This document shows, piece by piece, positions 55,553 to 64,000 of a stretch of DNA of 64,000 nucleotides (position 1 is the stretch's first letter; every line of letters starts with the position of its first letter). The notes beneath the pieces are model-generated. The model did not search any database and was not told the origin of the DNA. It saw nothing but the letters and a program-made list of their open reading frames with translations. This DNA is from Haemophilus parainfluenzae T3T1 (GTDB lineage Bacteria; Pseudomonadota; Gammaproteobacteria; Enterobacterales; Pasteurellaceae), in contig NC_015964.1 of the NCBI RefSeq assembly GCF_000210895.1, positions 889,501 to 953,500 of the forward strand, given 5' to 3'. The position numbers and the translations under genes are program-made.

Positions 55553-56563
55553 CTAAGCAATTTCTGCTAATTTAACTGGGCGTCCTTCATCTAATGAACG
55601 TTTAGCCGCAAGAGCGATAATTACCGGTTGTAATCCATCATTACCATTCACTAAAGTCGGTTTGTCGTTTACTACGGAATCAACAAAACAAGCCATTTCG
55701 TCAGCAAAAGATTGCATATAACGTTCTAAGAAGAAGTATTTAGGTTTCTCGGCAATCACACCGGCTTCACAGGAATAAACCGCAGTAGAATCGGTATCAT
55801 TGCGAGTTTGCACCGCCCCTTTTGAGCCGAATACTTCTGCTCGTTGATCGTAACCGTAAACAGCTTTTCGACTATTATCGATCACGCCAATAGCACCGTT
55901 AGCCAGTTTTAAGGTGATAACAGCGGTGTCGATATCGCCAGCTTTACCGATTTCTGGATTGACTAGTACGCCACCAGCTGCGTACACTTCTACAACCTCA
56001 CTACCAGATAAATAGCGAATCATGTCGAAGTCGTGAATGGTCATGTCGAAGAACATTCCACCAGATACTTTTACATATTCAATTGGTGGTGCATCAGGGT
56101 CACGCGAGGTCACTCGAATTAAGTGCGGTTCACCAATATCACCATTTTCTACACGAGTTTTAATCGCTTTGAAGTTATGGTCAAAGCGGCGATTAAAGCC
56201 AACTTGGAATTTCACGCCAGCTTTTTCTACTTCTGCTAACACTTCTTTGATGCGATTGACATCTGCATCAACTGGTTTTTCGCAGAAAATGTGTTTGCCT
56301 GCTCGAGCGGCTTCAATAGAAATAGGCGCATGGGTATTGGTAGATGAACAGACTAATACAGCATCAATTTCAGGATCTTGTAGAATTTGTTTGTAATCCT
56401 CATAAACATGAGCAATGCCCATGCCTTTCGCCCATTGTTTGAGCTCATCCGTCACTTTGACGTCAGAAATTGCTTTAATTTCAGCACCTTTCACATATTT
56501 TGTAATACTTTCAGAATGTACGCGACCAATACGACCGGCGCCGATAATACCTACTTTAATCAT
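55553..56563 (-). CDS. iolG: Inositol 2-dehydrogenase
   Basis: A 336-residue NAD-dependent Gfo/Idh/MocA enzyme that oxidises myo-inositol to 2-keto-myo-inositol (scyllo-inosose), the entry step. VGIIGAGRIGRVHSESI is the Rossmann motif. FCEKPVDADVNRI holds the catalytic Lys, and GGMFFDMTIHDFDMIRYLSG supplies the Asp/His pair that deprotonates the substrate. The length and motifs match B. subtilis IolG closely. It lies 2 bases after iolE and is the last gene of the iolD-iolE-iolG operon. Confidence 0.95.
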   Translation of the reverse strand: MIKVGIIGAGRIGRVHSESITKYVKGAEIKAISDVKVTDELKQWAKGMGIAHVYEDYKQILQDPEIDAVLVCSSTNTHAPISIEAARAGKHIFCEKPVDADVNRIKEVLAEVEKAGVKFQVGFNRRFDHNFKAIKTRVENGDIGEPHLIRVTSRDPDAPPIEYVKVSGGMFFDMTIHDFDMIRYLSGSEVVEVYAAGGVLVNPEIGKAGDIDTAVITLKLANGAIGVIDNSRKAVYGYDQRAEVFGSKGAVQTRNDTDSTAVYSCEAGVIAEKPKYFFLERYMQSFADEMACFVDSVVNDKPTLVNGNDGLQPVIIALAAKRSLDEGRPVKLAEIA

Positions 56564-56565
56564 AA

Positions 56566-57462
56566 TTAGATCCCCGCTGTTTCTTTAATGTATTTACGGC
56601 CTTTGACGGCGTATTCAAATGGGTTGGCTATGGCTGGGTCTTGTTCTGCCTCAACCACCATCCAGCCTTTATAATTGTGTTTTTCAAGAATATCAAAAAT
56701 TGGTCTGAAATCGATTACACCATCACCTGGTACGGTGAATGTGCCTTTGCGAACACCTTCTAAAAAGCTAAGATCATTTGCTTTTACTTCAGCAACGACT
56801 TCATCACGCACATCTTTTAAATGCACGTGGCAAATTCGGTCTATGTATTTTTCTAATACGTCTAGCATCGCTTTTTGTGAGCCTTCAGAATAATAGATAT
56901 GACCTGAATCAAATAACAAATACACGTCATCGTTAACGACAGCCATATATTTATCAATTTCAGCTGGCGTTTGAATACCAGTGCCCATGTGATGATGTAG
57001 GCATACTTTCATGCCTTTTTCGGCGGCTAATTTGGCTAGTTCATTATAGCCCTCAGCAAGGAGCTGCCATTCTTCTTCAGTAAAAACAGTTTTTTCTTTA
57101 AAAACAGCTTTTGTTGTGCCTTGGATACTACGGCTTTGTTCAGAACAGCCAATAACCTTGGCTCCCATAGCATGAAGGAAATCTCGATGTTTAATGAATT
57201 CTTTGATCGTTTCTTCTTTTTTGCCATCTACAAAAAAGGTACTAAACCAAGCATTACAAATTTGAATTCCACGAACACTCAATTTGTGTTTTAGCACTTC
57301 CACATCGCGCGGATATTTATTTCCGACCTCGCATCCAGTAAAACCGGCCAGCGCCATTTCACTAACACATTGTTCAAAGGTATTTTCTTTGCCAAGATCA
57401 GGCATGTCATCGTTAGTCCAACCAATTGGCGCGATACCTAATTTCACGTTTTCAGCTTTCAT
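56566..57462 (-). CDS. iolE: Myo-inosose-2 dehydratase
   Basis: A 298-residue TIM-barrel metalloenzyme of the xylose isomerase-like family that dehydrates scyllo-inosose to a cyclohexanedione. [23 protein letters not shown] is the strict IolE N-terminal signature. [25 protein letters not shown] and [11 protein letters not shown] hold the metal-binding and catalytic residues, and the C-terminal [16 protein letters not shown] adds the last metal Glu. It lies 52 bases after iolD. AAGGAAATACT precedes the ATG. Confidence 0.96.
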   Translation of the reverse strand: MKAENVKLGIAPIGWTNDDMPDLGKENTFEQCVSEMALAGFTGCEVGNKYPRDVEVLKHKLSVRGIQICNAWFSTFFVDGKKEETIKEFIKHRDFLHAMGAKVIGCSEQSRSIQGTTKAVFKEKTVFTEEEWQLLAEGYNELAKLAAEKGMKVCLHHHMGTGIQTPAEIDKYMAVVNDDVYLLFDSGHIYYSEGSQKAMLDVLEKYIDRICHVHLKDVRDEVVAEVKANDLSFLEGVRKGTFTVPGDGVIDFRPIFDILEKHNYKGWMVVEAEQDPAIANPFEYAVKGRKYIKETAGI

Positions 57463-57514
57463 AGTATTTCCTTCTCGAAAGAGTGGTTAAATTGGAGATA
57501 AATCAAGTCTTTGA

Positions 57515-59461
57515 CTAATAGCGTCTCGCTTCGTTAATGTGTTTCACACTATTTTCATGAGCTTTACGGATAGTCTCTTTTTCAGAAACCTCTGCTACGC
57601 CGACGTGCCACCAGCTACCATAGCCATGGATCATGGTTTTTGGTAGTACTTTGATATCAATTAAGGTGGAAACATTTTGTTTTTTAGCATCGGCTAAGGC
57701 GGCGTACAATTCTTCTTCTGTTGTAACTTTGTAGGTCTTACATCCGTAAGAAGCTGCGTTCATGGCAAAATCGACAGGTACGAATCCACCATCTAATTTG
57801 TTGGTTTGTGGATTTCTGAAACGGAATTCTGTCGCAAAGCTATCCATACCATTGCCGATTTGTAAGTTGTTAATACATCCGTTAGTCATATTGTCGAATA
57901 ACACGACATTAATTTTTTTATTTTCTTGTACGGATGTGACAAGTTCAGAATGAAGCATCATATAAGAACCATCACCTAATAAGGCATAAACCTCTTTTTC
58001 TGGTTGAGCTAATTTTGCTCCTAAAGCCGCATTGACTTCATAGCCCATACAAGAATAACCATATTCTAAATGGTAGGTATTTTCGCCTTTAGATTGCCAC
58101 GCTCTTTGTAAGTCGCCAGGTAAGCTACCAGCCGCCCCTACAATGATATCGTTTTCACCTAAGGTCTCATTGAGAATGCCTAGAACACGGCTTTGTGTTA
58201 AGCAAGATTGAGTGAGCTTAATAAATTCCTCATAAACTTTTTCTCGATCTAAGGCATCATTCACTTCTGGGATGAAATCTTTTTCAGTGTAAGTCGCGTG
58301 ATAAATACGTTGTAATTCCTGTTTAAATTGCGCTTTAGCTTCACTAATTGAATTGCCCCATTGCGCACGATAGCGATAACCTGTTGGCGATAGAAGTGCG
58401 GTCAGTTTTTCTAGGGTTTCTTTAGCATCAGCCACCACTTGGACACCATCTAATTTATAAGCATCAAAACGGGCAATGTTAATATTTAGGAATTTCACCT
58501 CTGGATTTTGGAAGATCCATTTAGAGGAAGTAGTGAAATCTGTATAGCGAGTACCAATACCGATAATGAGGTCCGCCTCTTTTGCCAAGAGATTAGCGGC
58601 TAAACAACCTGTTTCGCCTACACCGCCAACGTTAAAACTATATTCAGAAACAACCGCACTTTTACCCGCTTGAGTCTCTGCAAAAGGAATATGGAATGTT
58701 TCTGCAAAGTGCTTGAGTTGTTCTGCGGCTTCTGAATAACGCACACCACCACCACAAATAATTAATGGTTTTTTCGAGCTCATAATAAGCTCAATAGCAG
58801 ATTTCAACATCGGCTCAGTTGGTAGTGTTCTTTCAATTCTGTGAACCCGTTTTTGTAGAAAATATTCAGGGAAATCATAGGCTTCAGCTTGAACATCTTG
58901 AGGTAACGCAAGAGTTACTGCACCGGTATCTGCTGGGTCAGTTAATACTCGCATGGCATTAATACAGGCAGTCATCAATTGCTCAGGACGGCTAACACGG
59001 TCCCAATATTTGCTTACTGCTTTAAATGCATCATTTGTGCTAATGCTTAAGTCATGAAATTGCTCAATTTGTTGTAAAACAGGGTCTGGTTGGCGGGTTG
59101 CAAACACATCACCCGGTAAAAGAAGAAGTGGGATACGATTGGCTGTTGCGGTTGCTGCTGCTGTAATCATATTAGCAGCACCAGGCCCAACAGAAGAGGT
59201 GCAAGCATAAATTTTTTTACGTAGATTTTGCTTTGCAAAACCAATGGCCACATGGGCCATACCTTGTTCATTACGCCCTTGACGAACGATGAGATTACCG
59301 CTGTCTTGTTCTAATGCTTGACCAATGCCTAATACATTGCCATGTCCAAAAATACCAAAGATACCTTCAACAAATTTAGTGACTTTACCGTCAAACTCAA
59401 TATATTGATTATCAAGGAATTTTATTAGCGCTTGTGCCACAGTTAGTCTTACAGTTTTCAT
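57515..59461 (-). CDS. iolD: 3D-(3,5/4)-trihydroxycyclohexane-1,2-dione hydrolase
   Basis: A 648-residue thiamine-diphosphate enzyme that opens the inositol ring to 5-deoxy-glucuronate. The N-terminal domain has [23 protein letters not shown] with the ThDP-activating Glu, then [32 protein letters not shown]. The middle domain follows. The C-terminal ThDP motif is [21 protein letters not shown] ending at [12 protein letters not shown]. Length and motifs equal B. subtilis IolD (637). It is first gene of the minus-strand iolD-iolE-iolG operon. AAAAGGAGATTACA precedes the ATG. Confidence 0.96.
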   Translation of the reverse strand: MKTVRLTVAQALIKFLDNQYIEFDGKVTKFVEGIFGIFGHGNVLGIGQALEQDSGNLIVRQGRNEQGMAHVAIGFAKQNLRKKIYACTSSVGPGAANMITAAATATANRIPLLLLPGDVFATRQPDPVLQQIEQFHDLSISTNDAFKAVSKYWDRVSRPEQLMTACINAMRVLTDPADTGAVTLALPQDVQAEAYDFPEYFLQKRVHRIERTLPTEPMLKSAIELIMSSKKPLIICGGGVRYSEAAEQLKHFAETFHIPFAETQAGKSAVVSEYSFNVGGVGETGCLAANLLAKEADLIIGIGTRYTDFTTSSKWIFQNPEVKFLNINIARFDAYKLDGVQVVADAKETLEKLTALLSPTGYRYRAQWGNSISEAKAQFKQELQRIYHATYTEKDFIPEVNDALDREKVYEEFIKLTQSCLTQSRVLGILNETLGENDIIVGAAGSLPGDLQRAWQSKGENTYHLEYGYSCMGYEVNAALGAKLAQPEKEVYALLGDGSYMMLHSELVTSVQENKKINVVLFDNMTNGCINNLQIGNGMDSFATEFRFRNPQTNKLDGGFVPVDFAMNAASYGCKTYKVTTEEELYAALADAKKQNVSTLIDIKVLPKTMIHGYGSWWHVGVAEVSEKETIRKAHENSVKHINEARRY

Positions 59462-59495
59462 TGTAATCTCCTTTTAGGGTAACTTGCATTAGTGC

Positions 59496-59524
59496 TAGTA
59501 TATAAGCATTCTTCTAATTTTAAA
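59496..59524 (-). promoter_or_regulatory. Candidate promoter of iolD-iolE-iolG
   Basis: On the minus strand TTTAAA (59524-59519), a 17-base spacer and TATACT (59501-59496), giving a leader of about 28 bases. The TGAAA-N6-TTTCA element lies just upstream of the -35. Confidence 0.45.
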
Positions 59525-59530
59525 TATTTT

Positions 59531-59546
59531 TGAAATAAAAATTTCA
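59531..59546. promoter_or_regulatory. Palindromic operator candidate 1 (TGAAA-N6-TTTCA)
   Basis: TGAAATAAAAATTTCA, perfect 5-base arms with a 6-base spacer, near the iolD promoter. The same architecture recurs at 59710. The likely ligand is the RpiR-family regulator encoded at 61719; this is inference. Confidence 0.5.
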
Positions 59547-59547
59547 T

Positions 59548-59569
59548 TTTTGAGACATAGATCAAACTT
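59548..59569. promoter_or_regulatory. CRP-like site in the iolD-iolC intergenic region
   Basis: TGAGA-N6-TCAAA, one mismatch per half site to TGTGA-N6-TCACA. It shares the 12-mer AGACATAGATCA with the iolB-iolA intergenic region. The rest of the 309-base gap between iolD and iolC is AT-rich, with no further gene visible. Confidence 0.45.
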
Positions 59570-59709
59570 TTTTTAGCACGAGAATTCGATTTTATAAATG
59601 AAGGTTAGACAGTGTAGTAAACAGGATTGTTTTAGATGTAGTAGAACAGTTTTTAGATATTGATTTTGTGATTAATGTCTAAAAAATGAAATTTCGTTAT
59701 TGCTTTTTT

Positions 59710-59725
59710 TGAAATATATGTTTCA
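59710..59725. promoter_or_regulatory. Palindromic operator candidate 2 (TGAAA-N6-TTTCA)
   Basis: TGAAATATATGTTTCA, perfect arms that extend to TTGAAA / TTTCAA, 46 bases before the iolC start. A spacer-less GAAATTTC lies at 59688-59695 and may be a chance match. Confidence 0.5.
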
Positions 59726-59770
59726 ATTTGTGTTAGCGAAGCAACTTTATTAATTAGAAGGAATGGCATT

Positions 59771-61681
59771 ATGAAAACGGTAGAAAAAACACTAGACCTC
59801 ATTTGTCTCGGTCGCGTAGCTGTTGATCTTTATGCACAACAAATTGGTGCAAGATTAGAAGATGCATCTTCTTTTTCCAAATATCTAGGTGGATCTTCAG
59901 GTAATGTTGCCTATGGAACTGCTGTGCAAGGTGTGAAATCCTCAATGCTAGCACGTGTTGGGGATGAGCATATGGGCCGTTTCTTGCGTGAAGAATTACA
60001 GCGTGTTGGCGTAGATACCAGCCATCTTATTACGGATAAAGAACGCCTAACCGGACTTGTCATTTTAGGTATTAAAGATCAGGACACATTCCCATTAATT
60101 TTCTATCGTGAAAATTGTGCCGATATGGCTATTACAAAAGAAGACTTTGATGAAAGCTATATTGCCTCTGCTAAAGCATTAGCTATAACAGGGACTCATT
60201 TATCCCATCCGAAAACCAGAGAAGCCGTGTTAACCGCATTAGAGTATGCTGGTAGAAATAATACGAAACGCTTGTTAGATATTGATTATCGCCCGGTATT
60301 ATGGGGACTAACTTCTCTTGGTGATGGTGAAACTCGCTTTATTGATTCAGAAGCTGTGACAAAATCGTTACAAGAAGTATTACATCATTTTGATGTACTC
60401 GTGGGTACCGAAGAAGAATTTCATATTGCTGGAGGTTCAACTGATACATTAACCGCACTTAAAAATGTGCGTAAGTTCAGCCATGCTGTTTTGGTTTGTA
60501 AACGTGGCGCATTAGGTTGTTCAGTATTTGAAGGGGATATCCCTGATGATTTGGATGGCGGGTTAAATGTTTATGGTGTGAGAGTGGAAGTACTGAACGT
60601 ACTTGGAGCAGGTGATGCATTCATGTCAGGACTCATTCGAGGTTACATTAATAATGAAGGTTGGGAACAATCTTGTCGTTATGCCAATGCTTGTGGTGCA
60701 TTAGTGGTATCTCGCCACGGTTGTGCTCCGGCAATGCCTACAAAAGCCGAGTTAGATAATTACTTAGCTCGAGCAGAATCAGTACCTCGTCCAGATTTAG
60801 ATCCACAATTAAATCATTTACATCGAGTGACAACCCGAAAAGCAAAATGGGATAATTTATGTATCTTTGCTTTTGATCATCGCAAACAGTTAGTTGATCT
60901 CGCTGAGAAATGTGGTGCAGATGTCAAACGAATTCCTAAATTGAAACAACTTCTCTTACAAGCTGCAGAAAGAACAGCACAAGAAGAGGGGATTTATGAT
61001 GGACAAGCAGGAATTCTTGCTGATACTACTTTTGGGCAAGCTGCATTAAATGAAATTACGGGTAAACATTGGTGGATTGGCCGTCCAATTGAACTTCCTG
61101 CTTCTCGCCCATTACGTTTGGAATATGGTGATTTAGGTAGTCAATTAGCAAGCTGGCCACAAGAACATGTGGTGAAATGTTTGGTCTTTTACCATCCGAA
61201 AGACAGTATTGAAATGAAAACAGAGCAAGATGCAACATTAAAACAAGTGTATCAAGCTTGCTGTCGAACAGGACATGAATTGCTATTAGAAGTGATTTTA
61301 CCTTTAGATATGGAACAAAATGAAGCATACTATGCTGAAATTATTACGCATTTCTATCATTTAGGCATTAAACCAGATTGGTGGAAATTACCAGGTGTTT
61401 CAGCAAAAGCTTGGGCGCATATTAGCGAAGTCATTCAAGCAAATGATCCATATTGCCGTGGAATCTTGATTTTAGGTTTGGATGCACCGGAAGATAAGTT
61501 TAAAGCAGTATTTGATGCATCAACCAATGCACCTTTAGTCAAAGGTTTTGCTGTAGGACGAACAATTTTCGGGCAACCATCAGGAGAGTGGTTAAGTGGA
61601 AAATTAACAGATGATGAGCTTATTGCTGAAGTGAGCGAAAGATACAGAAGACTCATTAAGCTTTGGAAATCTCGTCAATAA
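59771..61681 (+). CDS. iolC: Bifunctional 5-dehydro-2-deoxygluconokinase / phosphate aldolase-type fusion (IolC-DUF2090)
   Basis: A 636-residue fusion. Residues about 10-330 are a PfkB sugar kinase: LICLGRVAVDLYAQQIGARL, YLGGSSGNVAYGTAVQG, and NVLGAGDAFMSGLIRG with the catalytic Asp at about residue 281. It phosphorylates 5-dehydro-2-deoxygluconate. Residues about 345-636 are a DUF2090 domain, a TIM-barrel-like region starting WDNLCIFAFDHRKQLVDLAEKCG, with Lys and acidic residues. In proteobacteria it is annotated as the aldolase that splits the phosphate into dihydroxyacetone phosphate and malonate semialdehyde. No separate iolJ gene is in the cluster, which supports that role. AAGGAATGGCATT precedes the ATG. 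Confidence 0.92.
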   Translation: MKTVEKTLDLICLGRVAVDLYAQQIGARLEDASSFSKYLGGSSGNVAYGTAVQGVKSSMLARVGDEHMGRFLREELQRVGVDTSHLITDKERLTGLVILGIKDQDTFPLIFYRENCADMAITKEDFDESYIASAKALAITGTHLSHPKTREAVLTALEYAGRNNTKRLLDIDYRPVLWGLTSLGDGETRFIDSEAVTKSLQEVLHHFDVLVGTEEEFHIAGGSTDTLTALKNVRKFSHAVLVCKRGALGCSVFEGDIPDDLDGGLNVYGVRVEVLNVLGAGDAFMSGLIRGYINNEGWEQSCRYANACGALVVSRHGCAPAMPTKAELDNYLARAESVPRPDLDPQLNHLHRVTTRKAKWDNLCIFAFDHRKQLVDLAEKCGADVKRIPKLKQLLLQAAERTAQEEGIYDGQAGILADTTFGQAALNEITGKHWWIGRPIELPASRPLRLEYGDLGSQLASWPQEHVVKCLVFYHPKDSIEMKTEQDATLKQVYQACCRTGHELLLEVILPLDMEQNEAYYAEIITHFYHLGIKPDWWKLPGVSAKAWAHISEVIQANDPYCRGILILGLDAPEDKFKAVFDASTNAPLVKGFAVGRTIFGQPSGEWLSGKLTDDELIAEVSERYRRLIKLWKSRQ

Positions 61682-61691
61682 TTGTAAATGT

Positions 61692-61720
61692 AAAATGCCC
61701 CATCTTGGGGCATTTTTATT
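61692..61720. terminator. Terminator between iolC and the RpiR regulator gene
   Basis: AAAATGCCCCA / TGGGGCATTTT, an 11-bp stem with a TCT loop, with Ts on the right and As on the left. It serves both convergent genes. Confidence 0.9.
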
Positions 61721-62558
61721 ATTTGGTGTTTTTATCTTTTTCTTTTTCTAAACCTAATACAATTGCAAGTGTTTGCACTAAGGTCATTGTTGAACACTGA
61801 GAACGGAAGCCGAGTACTTGTGCTTCTTTGATAACAAATGCAATATCACTGAATGCGAGTAATGGGCTAATTTGGCTATCTGTAATAGAAATTTGTTTAA
61901 CCCCTTTTTTAGCACAAACCTTACTAATATTAACCGTTTCAGCTGCATAAGGTGAGAAACTAATTGCGACAACAACGTCTCCTTCTTTGACTTGATTAAG
62001 CTGTTCATCAAACATTCCACCTAATCCATTAATTAAAAAAGAACGACAATCTAAGTGTTGTAAGGCATAGTTTAAATAGCAGGCAGCACTAAAAGAACGC
62101 TTTAATCCAATGATAAAAATATTATTGGCCTCTTTGAGAATTTTGGCTGCTTCATTAATTTGTTCATTTGTGGTTTGTTCGGCTAACTGATGTAACGCTT
62201 GGCTATTGGCTTGTGAGAAAATAGTCAAAATATCTTCTGGTGATTCTTCACCTTCTGATTTAGCAATTTTATGTGAAAGTTGAAGTCTTTCCGTGTAATT
62301 AGTGGTTTTTTCCATAAGATTTTCACGGAAGATTTGTTTCATTTCGTTAAAACCGGAAAAACCGAATTCAGAAGCAAAACGAATAAGCGTTGAAGGGGGA
62401 ACATCAGCTTTTTCTGCAATAACGGCAACGGTATCAAAAACAATACTGTCGCTATTATCTAAGATATATTTTGCAACTTGTTTAAGTCTTTTACTTAAAC
62501 TATCGTAACGAGTTTGTATTTCTGTTTGTAAATTGGTTAATTGAGATTTTTCTTTCAT
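61719..62558 (-). CDS. MurR/RpiR-family transcriptional regulator (probable iol regulator)
   Basis: A 279-residue protein with an N-terminal HTH_6 domain (about residues 8-85; ADVPPSTLIRFASEFGFSGFNEMKQIF is the recognition region) and a C-terminal SIS sugar-phosphate-binding domain (about 125-255; FIIGLKRSFSAACYLNYALQHL and GDVVVAISFSPYAAETVNISKVC). RpiR-type regulators control inositol catabolism in several proteobacteria, and this one ends the cluster. By analogy it is a repressor released by an inositol-derived keto sugar or phosphate. Its likely targets are the TGAAA-N6-TTTCA palindromes. This is not the DeoR-type IolR of Bacillus. Confidence 0.88.
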   Translation of the reverse strand: MKEKSQLTNLQTEIQTRYDSLSKRLKQVAKYILDNSDSIVFDTVAVIAEKADVPPSTLIRFASEFGFSGFNEMKQIFRENLMEKTTNYTERLQLSHKIAKSEGEESPEDILTIFSQANSQALHQLAEQTTNEQINEAAKILKEANNIFIIGLKRSFSAACYLNYALQHLDCRSFLINGLGGMFDEQLNQVKEGDVVVAISFSPYAAETVNISKVCAKKGVKQISITDSQISPLLAFSDIAFVIKEAQVLGFRSQCSTMTLVQTLAIVLGLEKEKDKNTK

Positions 62559-62620
62559 ATAAAGTTATTTTTAGAATAAATGTTCGCAGATCTTATAGAG
62601 ATGAACGAAAAATTCAAGAA

Positions 62621-62650
62621 AAAAGTGCGGTCAAAAATGACCGCACTTTT
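62621..62650. terminator. Inverted uptake-signal terminator between frdD and the RpiR gene
   Basis: AAAAGTGCGGTCA (62621-62633) and TGACCGCACTTTT (62638-62650) form a 13-bp stem with an AAAA loop. On the minus strand it ends the frd operon (last gene frdD, stop at 62676). Confidence 0.85.
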
Positions 62651-62675
62651 ATTTCTTCACTTTAGTACTTTTAAA

Positions 62676-63020
62676 TTACAAACCTAATACGGCAAATAAC
62701 ACCCAAACAGTGTAAATGGTTGCTAGACCGTAGAAGATAAATCCGCCTGCAGGCACGTGAATTTTAAGATCGTGCATCGCGTGGTGGATACGGTGTAAAC
62801 CACACCACATTGGGAAAATTGTTAAAACTAAGATAACTAATTTTCCGATCCAAGAATAAGCGAATGTAATTAGGTTATGTGGATCAATTAATCCAAATGG
62901 TAACAATAAACCAAGGATTAAGATTACCACAGGGAAGAAAATCGCACTGACAGTCCCGCCAGCACCAAACATCAACCATACTGGTGGTTCACCAGAGCGT
63001 TTTGGATTTTGTTCGACCAT
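62676..63020 (-). CDS. frdD: Fumarate reductase subunit D
   Basis: A 114-residue membrane anchor of quinol:fumarate reductase. [38 protein letters not shown] is the family start, with three membrane helices (about 20-45, 60-80 and 95-113) and the conserved His in [15 protein letters not shown]. The anchor binds menaquinol and holds FrdA/FrdB on the cytoplasmic face. It is the last gene of frdABCD on the minus strand, 11 bases after frdC. Confidence 0.96.
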   Translation of the reverse strand: MVEQNPKRSGEPPVWLMFGAGGTVSAIFFPVVILILGLLLPFGLIDPHNLITFAYSWIGKLVILVLTIFPMWCGLHRIHHAMHDLKIHVPAGGFIFYGLATIYTVWVLFAVLGL

Positions 63021-63031
63021 TTTTTCTCTCC

Positions 63032-63442
63032 CTACATATAAACTAAAATTAATGCGATAACACTAATCACCGCTGTAACTGCCCAAAGTGCATTTCTTAA
63101 CACGTGATGTGGTAAACGTTCATTTTTAACAATGATGTTCATCACTTTTGGTGTCATCACGAAATAAGTTGCAGTGTGATATAAAGTCGCAATTAATGTA
63201 ATGATATTTAAGATCACCACAATTGGATTTCTTAAGAAGCCAATGAAATCAACAATACCTAAGCCTGGTATAGGATTGCTTGCAAGGCAAAGTACACCAT
63301 AAAGCAATACGATACAGAACCATACGGCAAAGATAGAAGTTGCTTCACGCACCATATAAGCTTTGTAGAAATCCAATTTTTGCCACCAAGTAGCCGTCAT
63401 TGGGCGAACATATTTTTTACGTTTACTTACTGTTACTGACAT
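63032..63442 (-). CDS. frdC: Fumarate reductase subunit C
   Basis: A 136-residue membrane anchor partner of Frd[37 protein letters not shown] is the family signature, including the Glu that takes part in quinol chemistry in E. coli (Glu29 there). Three helices are visible (about 32-55, 65-95 and 112-135). It is 10 bases from frdB on the same strand. AAGGGGAAGAAT precedes the ATG. Confidence 0.96.
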   Translation of the reverse strand: MSVTVSKRKKYVRPMTATWWQKLDFYKAYMVREATSIFAVWFCIVLLYGVLCLASNPIPGLGIVDFIGFLRNPIVVILNIITLIATLYHTATYFVMTPKVMNIIVKNERLPHHVLRNALWAVTAVISVIALILVYM

Positions 63443-63452
63443 ATTCTTCCCC

Positions 63453-64000
63453 TTAGCCTTTTGGTTTTAGCATTGAGATAACATAATCTTTGGCACTTTC
63501 CACTTTGCCTTGGTTAATTGCAGAAGCTGGATCCACGTGTTTTGGACACACTTCAGAACAATAACCGACGAAAGTACAGCTCCAAACACCGTTTTTACCA
63601 TTTAATAATGGCATACGTTGTGCTTTACCATGGTCACGGTTATCAAGGTTGTAACGGTGTGCCATTGTAATTGCAGCTGGGCCTAAGAATTCAGGGTTTA
63701 AACCAAATTGCGGACAAGCGGCATAGCATAAACCACAGTTGATACACATTGAGAATTGACGATATTTTTCAAGCTGTGCCGGAGTTTGTTTAGTACGGCT
63801 TACTTGCAATTCTTTCGATGGATGTGGTTTACCATCTAATGCTGGCGCTTCGTTACCAATAATATAAGGTTTAATTGCCTCTAAACTTTCGATGAAGTGG
63901 CTTAAATCCACCACTAAGTCGCGTTCAATAGGGAAGTTTGCTAATGGTTCAATACGCATGTGGCCGCTGTAATCACGTAAGAACGTTTTACAAGCCAATT
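63453..64000 (-). CDS. frdB: Fumarate reductase iron-sulfur subunit, C-terminal part (5' cut by window end)
   Basis: The frame runs off the right edge, so the first quarter with the 2Fe-2S ferredoxin domain is missing. The visible 182 residues begin [44 protein letters not shown] and the later [19 protein letters not shown] hold the cysteines of the 4Fe-4S and 3Fe-4S clusters. It passes electrons from menaquinol (FrdC/D) to the flavoprotein FrdA during anaerobic fumarate respiration. Any apparent start near 63998 is not real, because the match to the family continues without a break to the edge. Confidence 0.96.
   Translation of the reverse strand, partial: LACKTFLRDYSGHMRIEPLANFPIERDLVVDLSHFIESLEAIKPYIIGNEAPALDGKPHPSKELQVSRTKQTPAQLEKYRQFSMCINCGLCYAACPQFGLNPEFLGPAAITMAHRYNLDNRDHGKAQRMPLLNGKNGVWSCTFVGYCSEVCPKHVDPASAINQGKVESAKDYVISMLKPKG

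Noticed and set aside
59551..59566. FNR box in the iolD-iolC region
   Set aside because: The TTGA and TCAA half sites are separated by six, not four, bases, so the CRP reading fits better.
63996..63998. TTG near the right edge as the start of a short iron-sulfur protein
   Set aside because: The frame continues to the window edge and matches the middle of FrdB, so the gene is cut, not short.

Overview
The window is a stretch of Pasteurellaceae chromosome. The 9-bp Haemophilus-type DNA uptake signal (AAGTGCGGT or its complement) occurs about 45 times, many genes are close matches to Haemophilus influenzae proteins as I remember them, and the DNA is AT-rich. The uptake word is the Hin type, not the Apl type (ACAAGCGGT). 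A myo-inositol catabolic cluster and an enterobactin-type receptor, which as far as I recall are not in H. influenzae Rd, suggest Haemophilus parainfluenzae or a near relative. The species call is inference. I see no prophage, insertion sequence, CRISPR array or rRNA operon.

Layout. 1-442: the 3' end of a TbpB-like surface lipoprotein gene. 559-5450: yhdT-panF, a DMT transporter, prmA, then dusB-fis. 5497-7225 (minus): exbB-exbD-tonB. 7401-9984: bcp, then dapA-bamC. 10050-11042 (minus): a small unknown protein, the ribosome-rescue factor arfA with a terminator inside its own reading frame, and an ArsC-like protein. 11137-14476: perM, trmO, menA, rraA. 14640-18128: a DASS carboxylate transporter, an aromatic-acid-type MFS transporter, and the queuosine-precursor transporter yhhQ behind a preQ1-I riboswitch. 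18378-22739: two TonB-dependent receptors with Fur-box-like upstream sites, which would be energised by the TonB system encoded at 5.5-7.2 kb. 22879-27678: rpmE, mutY-yggX-mltC, tRNA-Phe and tRNA-Asn, gor. 27747-33840: a class II amidotransferase, plsB, lexA with two SOS boxes, dapF, a periplasmic alpha-carbonic anhydrase. 33995-39070 (minus): dusC, djlA, pyrE, rph and a SulP transporter. 39196-39648: tRNA-Ser, tRNA-Arg, tRNA-Pro. 39827-44497: folD, ndh, an HI_0552-type protein, apaH, rsmA. 44724-46528: infA and the rpsF-priB-rpsR-rplI ribosomal operon behind a structured leader.

46633-62558 is the accessory part: a complete myo-inositol pathway. An ABC importer (two paralogous binding proteins, one ATPase, one permease) would bring inositol in. 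IolG oxidises it, IolE dehydrates, IolD hydrolyses, IolB isomerises, a fused IolC kinase/DUF2090 aldolase phosphorylates and cleaves, and IolA converts malonate semialdehyde to acetyl-CoA. A second Gfo/Idh/MocA dehydrogenase lies downstream of iolA, and an RpiR-family regulator closes the cluster. Two divergent intergenic regions share a CRP-like word and a TGAAA-N6-TTTCA type palindrome, so I infer catabolite control plus a local regulator. The window ends inside frdB of the fumarate reductase operon (frdD, frdC, frdB on the minus strand).

The items most worth a second look are the preQ1 riboswitch, the arfA internal terminator, the two inositol-type binding proteins with different ligand-site residues, the shared iol operator architecture, and the mutually exclusive folds of the rpsF leader.
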